From: Agriterribacter humi
GTDB lineage: Bacteria > Bacteroidota > Bacteroidia > Chitinophagales > Chitinophagaceae
Assembly: GCF_009192765.1 (NCBI RefSeq)
Contig: NZ_VOHQ01000012.1
Location: 32,501-96,500 of the forward strand
Reading direction: 5' to 3'
DNA: 64,000 bases
Made by a program: the position numbers and the translations under genes. The notes beneath the pieces are model-generated. The model was not told the DNA's origin. It was given only the letters and a program-made list of their open reading frames with translations, and searched no databases. Numbering within the stretch: position 1 is the first letter of the stretch; each line of letters begins with the position of its first letter. Shown in pieces: positions 55,086-64,000 of this stretch.

Positions 55086-56975
55086 TTACGAATGCTTTGA
55101 AATACTGTCCAGTAAATCTTCCGCAAGATCATATACAGACTGCATCTCGGCCTCATTAATAACAGGAGTATATAAAGCAACCTCACATTGCTGGGCAAGC
55201 AATTGAAACTGGGCAATAATGATATCATCGAATCCCTTTATCTTCAATTGCTCCTCTATATTCTTTTTACTCAGATGCGTACCGGGGGGGATCTGTAACC
55301 TTTCATTCATGTAATTCCATAATGCTTTGCCCAATTCGGAGTAAAATCCCTGCCCGTTTTGCTGTATAAGCATAAGGCGCGTCCGAAATAAAGGATTGGA
55401 TAAAAAAGCAGGCTGTAATTCCTCCTGGTTAACAGGCATCGTTTCCAGGCGGCTGTCTTTTTTAACAACTTTCGCAGCGGGCGCACTGAATGGCAAACGA
55501 ATATACCTGAATAAAATAAAGCCAAATAGAACCAGCAGCCCGGCAGCTACGCCCATTATCCAGAACCTGTTCGTTTTGATTTTTGTATTCTCCTTTTCAG
55601 TTACAGCGGAGCCGTTGTAAAGGTTTTTTTGCGCAGCAGGAACAGCATTAATAAAAATAGAATCCGTTTTTGCAGTTTTATACTGGTTAACCTGCGGATC
55701 AAAGTAGGAGAACTCAACAGGGGCAATTTTTATTTTACCTGTTCGTTTAGGCATTACCGTGAATGCAAAAGTTTTATAGCCCCGCATAGGTACAACGGTT
55801 CTTAAAACATCTTCCTTTATCTCAGGTTCGTATGCTTCAATGTCTTTTGGCCAGTGCACGGCAGGGGCATTAATAATTCCAAAATTACCTTCACCTTTTA
55901 TAATAATCCTGAGGACCGCTGCATCATTTAAAGTAATTTCATTTTTGTTAATAGTAGCTTCAATGCTGAAATCTCCTACCGCCCCATTAAAAGAGGATGG
56001 TTTGGCGGAAGCAGGAAGCGCTTTTACCGTTACCGCTAATGGATTGCTTTTGATATTTACATTTTCTGTTACAATTCCTTCGTGTGAAACATCATCAGAT
56101 TCAAAGGATCGCAGCAATTCCGGAAGATGCGCTCCTTTGTCTTTCATTGCTTTTTCTGCACTCAAAAAAGAAATGGAATTTTCTACTTCTGCCGGGTCAA
56201 GCTCAAGTATGCCCGACTGGAGCGGAAAAAGTTGTGATTTGCGGATAAGATATACATTAAAATCTTTACCATTCAGCGTTTCAATAGTGGAGGGCACGGA
56301 TGAAGGATCAACTATATCATATACACTAAAACCATTAAAAGAAGGTCTTTTGGATACTTTGGATTCGGAGCGCAGGCGGGTATATAATTTATAGGTGGCT
56401 ACAACCGGCTCACCTTCATAGCAGTGATTTTTATTAACATCCACCTTAATAAAAAGATTCTGCCGGATCTTATTATGAATATCTTCACCCTTGCGGAGAA
56501 TATAATCGCTGTATAAATTTTGTTGCAAAACATCATCGTAGCGCTGGCTTTGAAAATTATACTGGTTATTGTTGTGTTTTGCCTGGTTAACTTTAAACCT
56601 GATGGTATTGAAAACAAAACGCCGGTTATTTATCTTAGCGGAGGCCCCTGAAAGAGAATAGTTACCGGGGCCCCCAGGCTGTATAATATATACAAAAGAA
56701 ACATAATTATTCACAACGCCATTAATGGCTGAAGTGCCCGCTGTATGGTGCGGCCCTTCAACAATCTTACACCCTTTAAAAGAAGGCGGAACAAATTGCT
56801 GCACTTCATCTGCATTCTCAATATTAAATTGCAGTTTTATTAATTCATCCTGCAGAATGATATTTTTATTGGCTGAAGCAATAGCTTTCACCTGACCGGA
56901 ACCCTCCCGGGCCGTGAGGCAAAAAACAAATGGCAGCAATGCAAACTGAAGTAAATATTTTCCTATACGATTCAT
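55086..56975 (-). CDS. batD: BatD-like membrane-anchored protein
   Basis: A 629-residue protein with a Sec signal (ending GSGQ) and several Ig-like beta domains. The BatD patterns are VPPSFKGCKIVEGP, SFVYIIQPGGPGNYSL, KVSKRPSFNGFSVYDIVDP and TVMPKRTGKIKIAPVEFSYFDP. A single helix near residue 475 (WIMGVAAGLLVLFGFILF) is followed by a cytoplasmic helical C-terminus. Bat proteins are tied to aerotolerance in Bacteroidota. No batA, batB, batC or moxR gene is near, which is unusual. A promoter box lies ~50 bp upstream. Confidence 0.88.
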   Translation of the reverse strand: MNRIGKYLLQFALLPFVFCLTAREGSGQVKAIASANKNIILQDELIKLQFNIENADEVQQFVPPSFKGCKIVEGPHHTAGTSAINGVVNNYVSFVYIIQPGGPGNYSLSGASAKINNRRFVFNTIRFKVNQAKHNNNQYNFQSQRYDDVLQQNLYSDYILRKGEDIHNKIRQNLFIKVDVNKNHCYEGEPVVATYKLYTRLRSESKVSKRPSFNGFSVYDIVDPSSVPSTIETLNGKDFNVYLIRKSQLFPLQSGILELDPAEVENSISFLSAEKAMKDKGAHLPELLRSFESDDVSHEGIVTENVNIKSNPLAVTVKALPASAKPSSFNGAVGDFSIEATINKNEITLNDAAVLRIIIKGEGNFGIINAPAVHWPKDIEAYEPEIKEDVLRTVVPMRGYKTFAFTVMPKRTGKIKIAPVEFSYFDPQVNQYKTAKTDSIFINAVPAAQKNLYNGSAVTEKENTKIKTNRFWIMGVAAGLLVLFGFILFRYIRLPFSAPAAKVVKKDSRLETMPVNQEELQPAFLSNPLFRTRLMLIQQNGQGFYSELGKALWNYMNERLQIPPGTHLSKKNIEEQLKIKGFDDIIIAQFQLLAQQCEVALYTPVINEAEMQSVYDLAEDLLDSISKHS

Positions 56976-57024
56976 TTTTTATTTTCTTCCCTCCACGCCT
57001 GTAACAATCACAATATGAGCATAA

Positions 57025-57032
57025 CAAATATA
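57025..57032 (-). promoter_or_regulatory. candidate promoter -7 box of batD
   Basis: On the minus strand TATATTTG matches TAnnTTTG, ~50 bp from the ATG at 56975. The rest of the 267-bp divergent spacer to xylB shows no further matches. Confidence 0.4.
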
Positions 57033-57242
57033 GCATTTGACTACAAGAGGCCGGGATAAAGTTGCGTTAAAAGACAGTCTTCACGCTTATGCCCGGCGTA
57101 TATTACAATCGTTTGACAACAGCGGGGTAAATGAAACAAAAACATTTAGCCAAACATAATTCAATTATCGCATGCCACCATAATCAAACAATGTTTTTAG
57201 TATCTTGTTCCGATTATAATATAAACAAATAACATTCACTGT

Positions 57243-58724
57243 ATGTTACTTCTTGGCATTGACGTGGGCACATCATCCATAAAGGTATCTGTAATTAATG
57301 CTGCCGATACAAAACTGGTTGCCTCAGCCCAATTTCCTGAAACTGAAGCTACCATTATTTCGCAATATCCCGGCTGGGCGGAGCAGGAACCCGAAAGCTG
57401 GTGGCAGTATACCTGCCAGGCTATACAAAAACTCAATGCCTCCGGCACTTACGATCCCAAAGATGTAGCGGCTATAGGGATCGCTTATCAAATGCATGGA
57501 CTGGTAATTGTTGATAAAGATAAAAAAGTATTAAGACCGTCTATTATTTGGTGCGACAGCCGGGCTGTTGAAACAGGTAATAAAGCTTTTGAAGCCATCG
57601 GAACCTCCTACTGCCAGCAATCTCTGCTGAATTCACCCGGCAATTTTACCGCATCAAAATTAGCCTGGGTAAAACAGCACGAGCCTGCGGTATTTGAAAA
57701 GGTGGACAAGCTGATGTTGCCGGGCGATTATATTGCCATGCAGTTAACGCAGGAAATAACCACATCTCCTGCTGCATTATCAGAAGGCATTTTATGGGAT
57801 TTTCAATCCAATGCCCTGTCAAAGGAGGTGATGAATTATTATGGATTTTCTGAAAATATCATACCTACGGTGCAGCCCGTATTTTCTGTTCACGGCAATG
57901 TAACAATAGCTGTAGCAGCAACATTGGGATTAAAAGCAGGTATTCCGGTGGCGTATAAGGCCGGCGACCAGCCCAACAATGCGTTGTCGTTAAACGTAAT
58001 GCAGCCTGGTGAAATAGCCGCCACAGCAGGCACTTCGGGAGTGATATATGCCGTTAGTGATCAGTTAACAGGCGATCCGCAATCAAGAGTAAATAGCTTT
58101 GCGCATGTAAATCACAGTGCATCACAAAAAAGTATCGGCGTATTACTTTGCATTAATGGCACCGGCATAATGAACAGGTGGGTAAAAGAGGCGGCCGGTA
58201 GTAATTTATCGTACGCTCAAATAAATGAACAGGCGGCAAAAATCCCTTTGGGAAGCAACGGGCTTACCATATTGCCCTTTGGCAACGGAGCAGAGCGCAT
58301 GCTCGAAAATAAAATGATGGGTGCGCAGATCAGTAATCTGCAGTTAACCACGCATCAGCCAGCACATTTATTTCGGGCTGCTCAGGAAGGCATTGCCTGC
58401 GCTTTTCGTTATGGATTGGATATTCTGAAGGAAAACGGGCTTCGCCCCTCTGTTATCCGTGCCGGAAAAGCCAATATGTTCTTAAGTGAAGTATTTACTG
58501 ATCTTTTCGTGAATTTTACCGGCACACCGGTAGAGCTATATGAAAATGATGGCGCAGTGGGAGCTGCCATTGGCGCAGGTATTGGCGCAGGTATTTACAC
58601 TACACCGCAGGAAGCATTCCGCACGTATAAGCCTGTTGCCCTGGCAGAACCTAAAAACAATTATGAAGAATATACGCGTATATATGAAAGGTGGAAGGGG
58701 TTACTGGAAAAAGCTTTATCATAG
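57243..58724 (+). CDS. xylB: xylulokinase (FGGY family)
   Basis: A 493-residue FGGY sugar kinase. The N-terminal phosphate motif is LLGIDVGTSSIKVSV, with the sugar-site motif IGIAYQMHGLVIVD. The C-terminal ATP domain contains GEIAATAGTSGVIYAVSD and [16 protein letters not shown]. It phosphorylates D-xylulose; family members with close sequence may prefer other ketoses. No xylose isomerase is adjacent. Its last 41 bp are overlapped by the next gene. Confidence 0.9.
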   Translation: MLLLGIDVGTSSIKVSVINAADTKLVASAQFPETEATIISQYPGWAEQEPESWWQYTCQAIQKLNASGTYDPKDVAAIGIAYQMHGLVIVDKDKKVLRPSIIWCDSRAVETGNKAFEAIGTSYCQQSLLNSPGNFTASKLAWVKQHEPAVFEKVDKLMLPGDYIAMQLTQEITTSPAALSEGILWDFQSNALSKEVMNYYGFSENIIPTVQPVFSVHGNVTIAVAATLGLKAGIPVAYKAGDQPNNALSLNVMQPGEIAATAGTSGVIYAVSDQLTGDPQSRVNSFAHVNHSASQKSIGVLLCINGTGIMNRWVKEAAGSNLSYAQINEQAAKIPLGSNGLTILPFGNGAERMLENKMMGAQISNLQLTTHQPAHLFRAAQEGIACAFRYGLDILKENGLRPSVIRAGKANMFLSEVFTDLFVNFTGTPVELYENDGAVGAAIGAGIGAGIYTTPQEAFRTYKPVALAEPKNNYEEYTRIYERWKGLLEKALS

Positions 58725-59475
58725 TATACGGCTCAATCATCGTATATATGTTTCCGTTATAACCTGCGTGCTGGCTGTTTTGCCGCTGTTTATCCGTGCG
58801 CAGGAGGTACAGGGCACAGTTTATGATATTACACAAAAAAATCCCCTGCCGGGAGTGAGCGTGCTTACCAGTTCGGGTTACGGAACGCAAACTGATTCCT
58901 TTGGTTTTTACAGCATTAAAGTCAGTCTGGCAGATTCTATATGGTTCTCTTACCTGGGTAAAGGCACCCCAAAATACCCGGTAAAAACAGTTCAAAACCC
59001 CGCAGCTTTTGATATTTCCATACAAATATCAGCGATTGAATTGCCCGGGGTTACCGTTCGAAAGCCTAATTATCGCTTTGATTCTTTGCAAAACCGGAGA
59101 GAATATGAAAAGGCGTTTAATTACCGCAAACCCGGATTACATATCTCTACTTTGTCGCCGGGCAGCGTTGGAGCTGGGGCCGGCGTTGACATCAATGAAC
59201 TGATCAATGTATTTCGCTTTCGCCGCAACAGGAATATGAAATTTTTGCAGGGATGGCTGATAAAAGAAGAACAGGAAAAATATATTGATTACCGCTATAG
59301 CAAACTGTTTGTACGAAAACTCACCAGGTTAGAAAGCCCGGAATTAGACAGTTTTATGAAATATTACCGACCTGAGTACGAGTATGTTGTTATGCTGAGT
59401 GATGCGGAATTAGGGCTTTATATCCTGGAATGTTTTAAAGAATATAAAACTCCAAAAAGAAGAAGTAATTATTAA
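58684..59475 (+). CDS. CarboxypepD_reg-like secreted protein, overlapping xylB
   Basis: A 263-residue protein. A long N-terminal leader (RIYVSVITCVLAVLPLFIRA) precedes a CarboxypepD_reg-like domain (EVQGTVYDITQKNPLPGVSV, then GFYSIKVSLADSIWFSYLGK). A basic C-terminal part without a known domain follows (FRRNRNMKFLQGWLIKEEQEK). The best start is ATG 58684, inside xylB in another frame; a start beyond the xylB stop would remove the signal peptide. The overlap implies translational coupling, though the two functions look unrelated. It probably lies in the periplasm. Confidence 0.75.
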   Translation: MKGGRGYWKKLYHSIRLNHRIYVSVITCVLAVLPLFIRAQEVQGTVYDITQKNPLPGVSVLTSSGYGTQTDSFGFYSIKVSLADSIWFSYLGKGTPKYPVKTVQNPAAFDISIQISAIELPGVTVRKPNYRFDSLQNRREYEKAFNYRKPGLHISTLSPGSVGAGAGVDINELINVFRFRRNRNMKFLQGWLIKEEQEKYIDYRYSKLFVRKLTRLESPELDSFMKYYRPEYEYVVMLSDAELGLYILECFKEYKTPKRRSNY

Positions 59476-59558
59476 TTTTTTGCCTCCAAAGTCGCAGGAA
59501 AACGCTTTGTGGCTATATTGATCGTCTTCGTAAACATTTTTATTTTTTGAGCAACTCC

Positions 59559-59894
59559 CTACTTACCCATATCTACAAAAACACCATCTGCTCTTATCGC
59601 CACCGGCCAATGTTTTAAATAGTACCCTTCCCCGCTTACATTATACCCCGTACGGATATTGAATTTATAGCTGTGTACCGGGCATACGATATGTCCCGAT
59701 GCATTAATGCAACCTTCAGCTAAAAATCCGCCCGCATGCGGACACACAGAAGCAAAGGCAAAAACCATATCATTAAGTTTCCCAAGGCATATTTTTTTTC
59801 CCCCAACTTCTCTCTCTGCAATATTATTGGCGCCGAAATAAATCTCACTGATATCTTCCGCTATCTTAACCCAGTTATTATTTTCGACCGGCAT
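59559..59894 (-). CDS. Rieske [2Fe-2S] domain protein
   Basis: A 111-residue protein that is a bare Rieske fold. The cluster ligands are C51-x-H53 in VCPHAGGFLAEG and C71-x2-H74 in VCPVHSYKF, 17 residues apart. There is no signal peptide or membrane anchor, so it is a soluble ferredoxin of the kind serving oxygenases or nitrite-reductase-like systems. No oxygenase is adjacent. It lies 23 bp downstream of hflX and is probably co-transcribed. Confidence 0.9.
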   Translation of the reverse strand: MPVENNNWVKIAEDISEIYFGANNIAEREVGGKKICLGKLNDMVFAFASVCPHAGGFLAEGCINASGHIVCPVHSYKFNIRTGYNVSGEGYYLKHWPVAIRADGVFVDMGK

Positions 59895-59917
59895 GTGTTG
59901 CTATGCAGTGTTTAACC

Positions 59918-61111
59918 TTAATACAAAAACTCAGTTTTATAAGGATACCGGATGCGATACAATTCGCGGATCTTATCTGTGAGTACCTTCCTCAATTCAT
60001 CAATGTTTTGCTTTTCAGTAGCAGATATAAAAATGCAATTACCCTGTGTTACATTTATCCATCTTTGTTTTAGCTCTTCTAATAACTGCATTTTTGTGTC
60101 TTCATCCAGCCATTCATCAAAGGTGTTTTTTACATACAGATCCATTTTATTAAAGATGGTAATGACCGGCTTATCATAACATTTCAGATCCTGAAGTGTT
60201 TTGTTCACCACCGCCATCTGGTCTTCATACTGAGGGTGTGAAATATCTACCACGTGCAACAACACATCACTCTCCTTCACTTCATCCAGCGTGCTTTTAA
60301 AGCTTTCTACCAGGTGATGCGGAAGCTTACGGATAAATCCAACGGTATCGCTCAGCAAAAAAGGTGTATTTTCAAAAACCACTTTACGGGTAGTGGTATC
60401 CAACGTGGCAAACAGCTTATTTTCAGCAAATACCTCGCTCTTGCTCAGTACATTCATAATAGTAGATTTCCCTACATTGGTATAGCCTACCAAAGCAACG
60501 CGGATGAATTCACCCCGGTCTTTCCGCTGCGTAAAAGCCTGCTTGTCTATCTCCACCAGCTTTTTACGCAAAAGCGATATCTTGTCACGCACGATACGCC
60601 GGTCGGTTTCAATTTCTGTTTCCCCCGGTCCTCTCGTTCCTATACCTCCGCCAAGTCTTTCCAAATGCTTCCACATACCCCTTAACCTCGGTAGCAAGTA
60701 TTGATATTGCGCCAGTTCAACCTGGGCCTTGGCCTGGGCGGTTTTAGCGCGATTGGCGAAAATATCCAGGATCAGATCGCTGCGGTCTATCGTTTTTATC
60801 TCCAATATTTTTTCAATATTGGAGATTTGCGACCCGGTAAGTTCATCATCAAAAATGGCAACCTGTATATCGCCGTTCTTTTCAATATACTGCCTGATCT
60901 CTTCGAGCTTGCCTTTGCCTATAAATGTTTTACTATCAGGATGAGGGAGCTTCTGATAGAATTTTTTTACTGCTTTTGCACCGGCTGTTTCAGCCAAAAA
61001 GGCCAGCTCTTCAAGGTATTCCTTCAACTGGTGCTCCGTTTGCAACTTATGCACCAGCCCCACCAGCACCGCTTTTTCTTCCTGTAAAAATTTGCTCTTT
61101 TTATCTATCAA
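59918..61111 (-). CDS. hflX: ribosome-associated GTPase HflX
   Basis: A 397-residue TRAFAC GTPase. The N-terminal HflX domain has TFIGKGKLEEIRQ and QAKAQVELAQYQYLLPRLRG. The G domain has G1 GYTNVGKSTIMN, G3 DTVGFIRKLP and G4 NKMD. It splits or rescues stalled ribosomes under stress. A TACCTTTG box lies 20 bp upstream on the same strand. Confidence 0.95.
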   Translation of the reverse strand: MIDKKSKFLQEEKAVLVGLVHKLQTEHQLKEYLEELAFLAETAGAKAVKKFYQKLPHPDSKTFIGKGKLEEIRQYIEKNGDIQVAIFDDELTGSQISNIEKILEIKTIDRSDLILDIFANRAKTAQAKAQVELAQYQYLLPRLRGMWKHLERLGGGIGTRGPGETEIETDRRIVRDKISLLRKKLVEIDKQAFTQRKDRGEFIRVALVGYTNVGKSTIMNVLSKSEVFAENKLFATLDTTTRKVVFENTPFLLSDTVGFIRKLPHHLVESFKSTLDEVKESDVLLHVVDISHPQYEDQMAVVNKTLQDLKCYDKPVITIFNKMDLYVKNTFDEWLDEDTKMQLLEELKQRWINVTQGNCIFISATEKQNIDELRKVLTDKIRELYRIRYPYKTEFLY

Positions 61112-61130
61112 TCCTTAAAATTTAGAACCG

Positions 61131-61138
61131 CAAAGGTA
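61131..61138 (-). promoter_or_regulatory. candidate promoter -7 box of hflX
   Basis: On the minus strand TACCTTTG matches TAnnTTTG exactly, 20 bp before the hflX ATG. No TTTG -33 box is clear. Confidence 0.5.
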
Positions 61139-61208
61139 AATGATGCATAATAAAAAACGGATGTCACTATTAACATCCGCTTCCGTTTAAAAATATAATA
61201 AATTAAAT

Positions 61209-61931
61209 TTATAACCCGCTTATCGTTAGCCCGATAGAATAGGGCTTAACATTTGGGCCGGCGCCTTCCCTGATGAATTCATTAAACTGGTAGGTTCCAA
61301 AAATCGAAAACACACCATATCCTACACGAAGTGTTCCGGCTAAGCGGGTAGTATTAAAATTTCTTTTGTCCTTTATTTTCCGGGTATAACCGCCGTATCC
61401 TTCCGTGTCGCGCGTTATTTTAGCTTTGGTGTGCGCATCTATCATGGTTCCCACTTTAGCCCCCAGAGCCACTTTAAATGATTTATTATAACTGGTTGGA
61501 TTGCTGGCGAACCGAAGTTCTACGGGAACTTCCAGGTACCCTGTAGCGATCTTATATTTTTTATAGGAGCTTATGGTATCATGCGCAAAATTTAAGGGAT
61601 ATTTTCTCAGGTCAACTGTAGTTTCCTTAAAAAACATATTGTCGGTACCCAGTCCTGCCCCTATAGCTGCACTGAACCGGGGATCTGATTTAAAGGGAAA
61701 ATCAAACATGAAATACATGTTAAAGGTTCTGCTTAAACCTCCTGTATTAAGCGAATCAGGACTTCCACCCCAGCCATTATAGCCTATCTGGATCATAAAA
61801 TGATCTGCAGCACGGCCGGAAAGCTGGCTGTTGTTCCTGCTTTTTTGCCGGGAAAGCGTATCTGTTTCCGTTTGTGCCAATAAAAAATTACCCCATACTA
61901 ATAGTGAAATGACCAGTAAGAAACGCTTCAT
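61209..61931 (-). CDS. outer-membrane beta-barrel protein (PorT-like class)
   Basis: A 240-residue protein with a Sec signal (ending FLLAQ). Barrel strands follow: FMIQIGYNGWGGS, FNMYFMFDFPFKSDPRFSAAIG, ATGYLEVPVELRF and LAGTLRVGYGVFSIFGTYQF, ending SIGLTISGL. It fits the broad outer-membrane beta-barrel family of Bacteroidota, some of which (PorT) serve T9SS. Assignment to PorT itself is not supported. It is single, with a -7 box upstream. Confidence 0.82.
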   Translation of the reverse strand: MKRFLLVISLLVWGNFLLAQTETDTLSRQKSRNNSQLSGRAADHFMIQIGYNGWGGSPDSLNTGGLSRTFNMYFMFDFPFKSDPRFSAAIGAGLGTDNMFFKETTVDLRKYPLNFAHDTISSYKKYKIATGYLEVPVELRFASNPTSYNKSFKVALGAKVGTMIDAHTKAKITRDTEGYGGYTRKIKDKRNFNTTRLAGTLRVGYGVFSIFGTYQFNEFIREGAGPNVKPYSIGLTISGL

Positions 61932-61947
61932 AAATTAAATTGAGTGA

Positions 61948-61955
61948 CAAATGTA
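61948..61955 (-). promoter_or_regulatory. candidate promoter -7 box of the outer-membrane barrel gene
   Basis: On the minus strand TACATTTG matches TAnnTTTG, 17 bp before the ATG at 61931. The rest of the 297-bp spacer to 62228 shows nothing else definite. Confidence 0.4.
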
Positions 61956-62228
61956 TCCTGCAACAGGTTAATAAAAGGTTAAAGAGAGCAAATATAAAAG
62001 ACATTTTCTTCAACCGTAAAAGCAGTTAACCAGTACGAATTACACCGGCGCCTGTTGAGTTGAATCGGGGCTTTCCCCGGAAAACGCCCGCAAGATATTG
62101 ATATTAGGGTAGATTTTAAAAAATGAATAAGCGCAGAAAAGGATGATAACAACTCAATCAGACAGAGTCTGCCGCCTGATAGTCTGAAAAAATTATTATA
62201 CTTGCCGCATTAATATAATTCCGCTTTT

Positions 62229-63881
62229 ATGAACCGCTCCTTTTTAATTGTTGTATCCATTGCATTATTACTTGGCTCCTGTAATCCCCAAAAAACAGTT
62301 TTTGAGGAAGTGGATGGTCTTGCCGCTTTCAGCGCCGACAGTTTGGGCAAGCATATCGCTGAACTTTCGGATGATGATTTTGAAGGACGAAAACCATTTA
62401 CTGAAGGAGAAACAAAAACGATCCAATATTTAAAGGAAAAGTTTATTGCCGCGGGGCTGGAACCCGGCAACGGTGAAAGTTATTTCCAGGAAGTGCCGAT
62501 GGTGAACATTACTACTCATGCTGCGCCAGCTATGCAGGTACAATCTGCCAAAGGAAATTTTACTTTAAAAGGACCGGATGATTATGTGATATGGACAGAC
62601 AAAACAGATACTGCCGTTTCGCTTGATAATGATGAACTTGTTTTTGCGGGCTATGGCGTGGTAGCCCCGGAGTATAACTGGAATGATTATGAGGGATTAG
62701 ATGTAAAAGGGAAAGTGGTAATGGTACTGGTGAACGATCCCGGTTTTAACGCAGGTGATACGTCCTTGTTTAAAGGAAAAACGATGACCTACTATGGCCG
62801 GTGGACGTATAAATTTGAAGAAGCCGCCCGGCAGGGCGCCAAAGGCTGCTTAGTTGTTCACAATACCGAAGCAGCCAGCTACCCGTTTACTGTAGTGCAG
62901 AACAACTGGAATACCTCCCGCCTGCGTTTAGACCCGCGGGGAAAAGTTGAAAAGATATGCGATGTAATTGGCTGGATATCGGGGCCGGCAGCGCAAAAAT
63001 TATTGACTGCTGCCGGTAAGGACACTGCATTACTTGCCAGTGCCGATATAAGGGACTTTAAAGGCGCGGCTTTAAACCTGAAATTATCAACTTCCATACA
63101 GGTAAAAACCAATTACAATCAATCCAATAATGTAATTGGCAAAATAACAGGCAGCAAGTATCCTGACGAAACCATCATTTACACAGCGCACTGGGATCAC
63201 CTGGGTATTGGAACGCCCGATGAAACCGGCGACTCTGTTTACAATGGTGCATTAGACAATGCAAGCGCCACAGCCGGCTTATTAGAACTGGCGCGGGGAT
63301 TTAAAAGTTTGCCAACAAAACCTGAACGGACTATTGTCTTTTTGTCTGTAACCGCAGAGGAACAGGGCCTTTGGGGTTCGGCCTATTACGCTCAAAACCC
63401 TATTTACCCGGCCAATAAAACCGTAGCCAATATCAATATGGATGGGTTGAACTGGTATGGTAAAACAAAGGATGTGATTATAGTAGGACAGGGACAATCG
63501 GAACTGGAAAATTACCTGCGGCAAGAAGCCGCCAAAGTGAACCGTGTTATTACGCCCGAAGTGCATCCCGAAGCGGGCTATTACTATCGCTCCGACCATT
63601 TCAATTTTGCCAAAGCAGGCATCCCGGCTTTATATGTCGGCAGCGGTATTGATGTTATTGGAAAAGAAAGTGGGTATGGCAAAAAAATGGATGAGGAATA
63701 TACTGAAAAACATTACCATCGCCCCTCCGATGAATATGATACCGCCACCTGGAAATTAGATGGCGCTATTGACGATCTTCAACTGCTGTTTCGCGTTGGG
63801 CGCCGCCTCGCGTATGGACAAAACTGGCCGCAATGGAAAACGGGTTCGGAGTTTAAGACGATCAGGGAGAAAGGGGAATAA
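62229..63881 (+). CDS. M28-family zinc metallopeptidase lipoprotein
   Basis: A 550-residue protein with a lipoprotein signal (lipobox LLLGSC, Cys ~19). A PA-like domain lies near residues 110-250 (FAGYGVVAPEYNWNDYEGLDV). The M28 peptidase domain carries metal ligands in AHWDHLGIG, GALDNASATAGLLELA, SVTAEEQGLWGSAYYA, NINMDG and RSDHFNFAKAGIP. It is a periplasmic or surface exopeptidase, probably an aminopeptidase. All expected ligand motifs are visible. It stands alone. Confidence 0.92.
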   Translation: MNRSFLIVVSIALLLGSCNPQKTVFEEVDGLAAFSADSLGKHIAELSDDDFEGRKPFTEGETKTIQYLKEKFIAAGLEPGNGESYFQEVPMVNITTHAAPAMQVQSAKGNFTLKGPDDYVIWTDKTDTAVSLDNDELVFAGYGVVAPEYNWNDYEGLDVKGKVVMVLVNDPGFNAGDTSLFKGKTMTYYGRWTYKFEEAARQGAKGCLVVHNTEAASYPFTVVQNNWNTSRLRLDPRGKVEKICDVIGWISGPAAQKLLTAAGKDTALLASADIRDFKGAALNLKLSTSIQVKTNYNQSNNVIGKITGSKYPDETIIYTAHWDHLGIGTPDETGDSVYNGALDNASATAGLLELARGFKSLPTKPERTIVFLSVTAEEQGLWGSAYYAQNPIYPANKTVANINMDGLNWYGKTKDVIIVGQGQSELENYLRQEAAKVNRVITPEVHPEAGYYYRSDHFNFAKAGIPALYVGSGIDVIGKESGYGKKMDEEYTEKHYHRPSDEYDTATWKLDGAIDDLQLLFRVGRRLAYGQNWPQWKTGSEFKTIREKGE

Positions 63882-63949
63882 GTTTTAGTTTGTGGTATTA
63901 TAATAACATTAAAAAAAGGAATTGCTTTGGAATGTTAATTAAACCGGCT

Positions 63950-64000
63950 CTATTTTTTCAGCGCTGCAATAATAGTTCTGAAGCTTTCTATTCCCGCCTC
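63950..64000 (-). CDS. 3' end of an unidentified protein, cut by the window edge
   Basis: The last 51 bases, read on the minus strand, give an open frame ending in a stop (TAG at 63952-63950) after EAGIESFRTIIAALKK. This looks like a C-terminal amphipathic helix of a longer protein whose start lies beyond the window. The function cannot be told. It is convergent with the M28 peptidase gene. Confidence 0.5.
   Translation of the reverse strand, partial: EAGIESFRTIIAALKK

Noticed and set aside
57201-57208. TATCTTGT as a promoter box for xylB
   Set aside because: It differs from TAnnTTTG in the key G position and has no -33 element, so it was not listed.

Overview
The window looks like chromosomal DNA of a Bacteroidota species, most probably a Chitinophagaceae-type relative. 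Four things point there: a SusC/SusD pair, several TonB-dependent receptors with CarboxypepD_reg N-termini, a secreted protein ending in a type IX secretion (T9SS) sorting domain, and intergenic boxes matching the Bacteroidota promoter element TAnnTTTG. It also carries LytTR/LytS signalling, DUF4249 and DUF4288 proteins and a split transketolase. No plasmid, phage or transposase gene was seen. No rRNA, tRNA or CRISPR array was recognised by eye.

Layout. 1-13.6 kb (minus strand): a nutrient-acquisition locus of susC, susD, a large FG-GAP/ASPIC lipoprotein, a Tat-type Gfo/Idh/MocA oxidoreductase and a HEAT-repeat protein with two DUF1080 (3-keto-disaccharide hydrolase) domains that runs off the left edge. 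No classical glycoside hydrolase is visible. 13.9-15.5 kb: a beta-phosphoglucomutase-like HAD protein divergent from a Nudix-type regulator with a degenerate Nudix box. 15.7-19.6 kb: a small hypothetical gene, a double-ATPase ABC protein, a repeat-rich intergenic region, an outer-membrane barrel and an NlpE-like lipoprotein. 19.6-23.2 kb: a signalling operon (LiaF-like membrane protein, DUF4288 protein, LytS-type kinase, LytTR regulator, beta-rich protein). 23.4-27.7 kb: atpB-E-F-H-A, closed by a strong terminator with no atpG after it.

27.9-34 kb: a T9SS cargo protein, a decayed TonB-receptor remnant, a winged-helix regulator, pyrF, a histone-H1-like protein and a decayed DUF4249 remnant. 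The two remnants look like debris of one lost outer-membrane uptake locus. 34-38.4 kb: housekeeping genes on the minus strand (peroxiredoxin, dinB, rsmE, dnaB). 38.9-42.3 kb: pheT, a ZapB-like coiled coil and zapA. 42.4-47.8 kb: two small unknown or MORN-type proteins, then a TonB receptor with a beta-helix lipoprotein. These receptor genes sit divergently beside a DUF47/PiT phosphate-transport pair (48-49.9 kb).

50-53 kb: nucleotide-sugar genes (rmlA, galE) and an orphan C-terminal transketolase subunit. 53-54.9 kb: an ECF sigma factor with a probable anti-sigma factor and a Spy-like periplasmic protein. 55-64 kb: a solitary BatD, xylB with an overlapping secreted-protein gene, a Rieske protein with hflX, an outer-membrane barrel, an M28 peptidase lipoprotein and the 3' end of an unidentified gene at the right edge.

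All functional calls come from reading motifs by eye. No database search was run.
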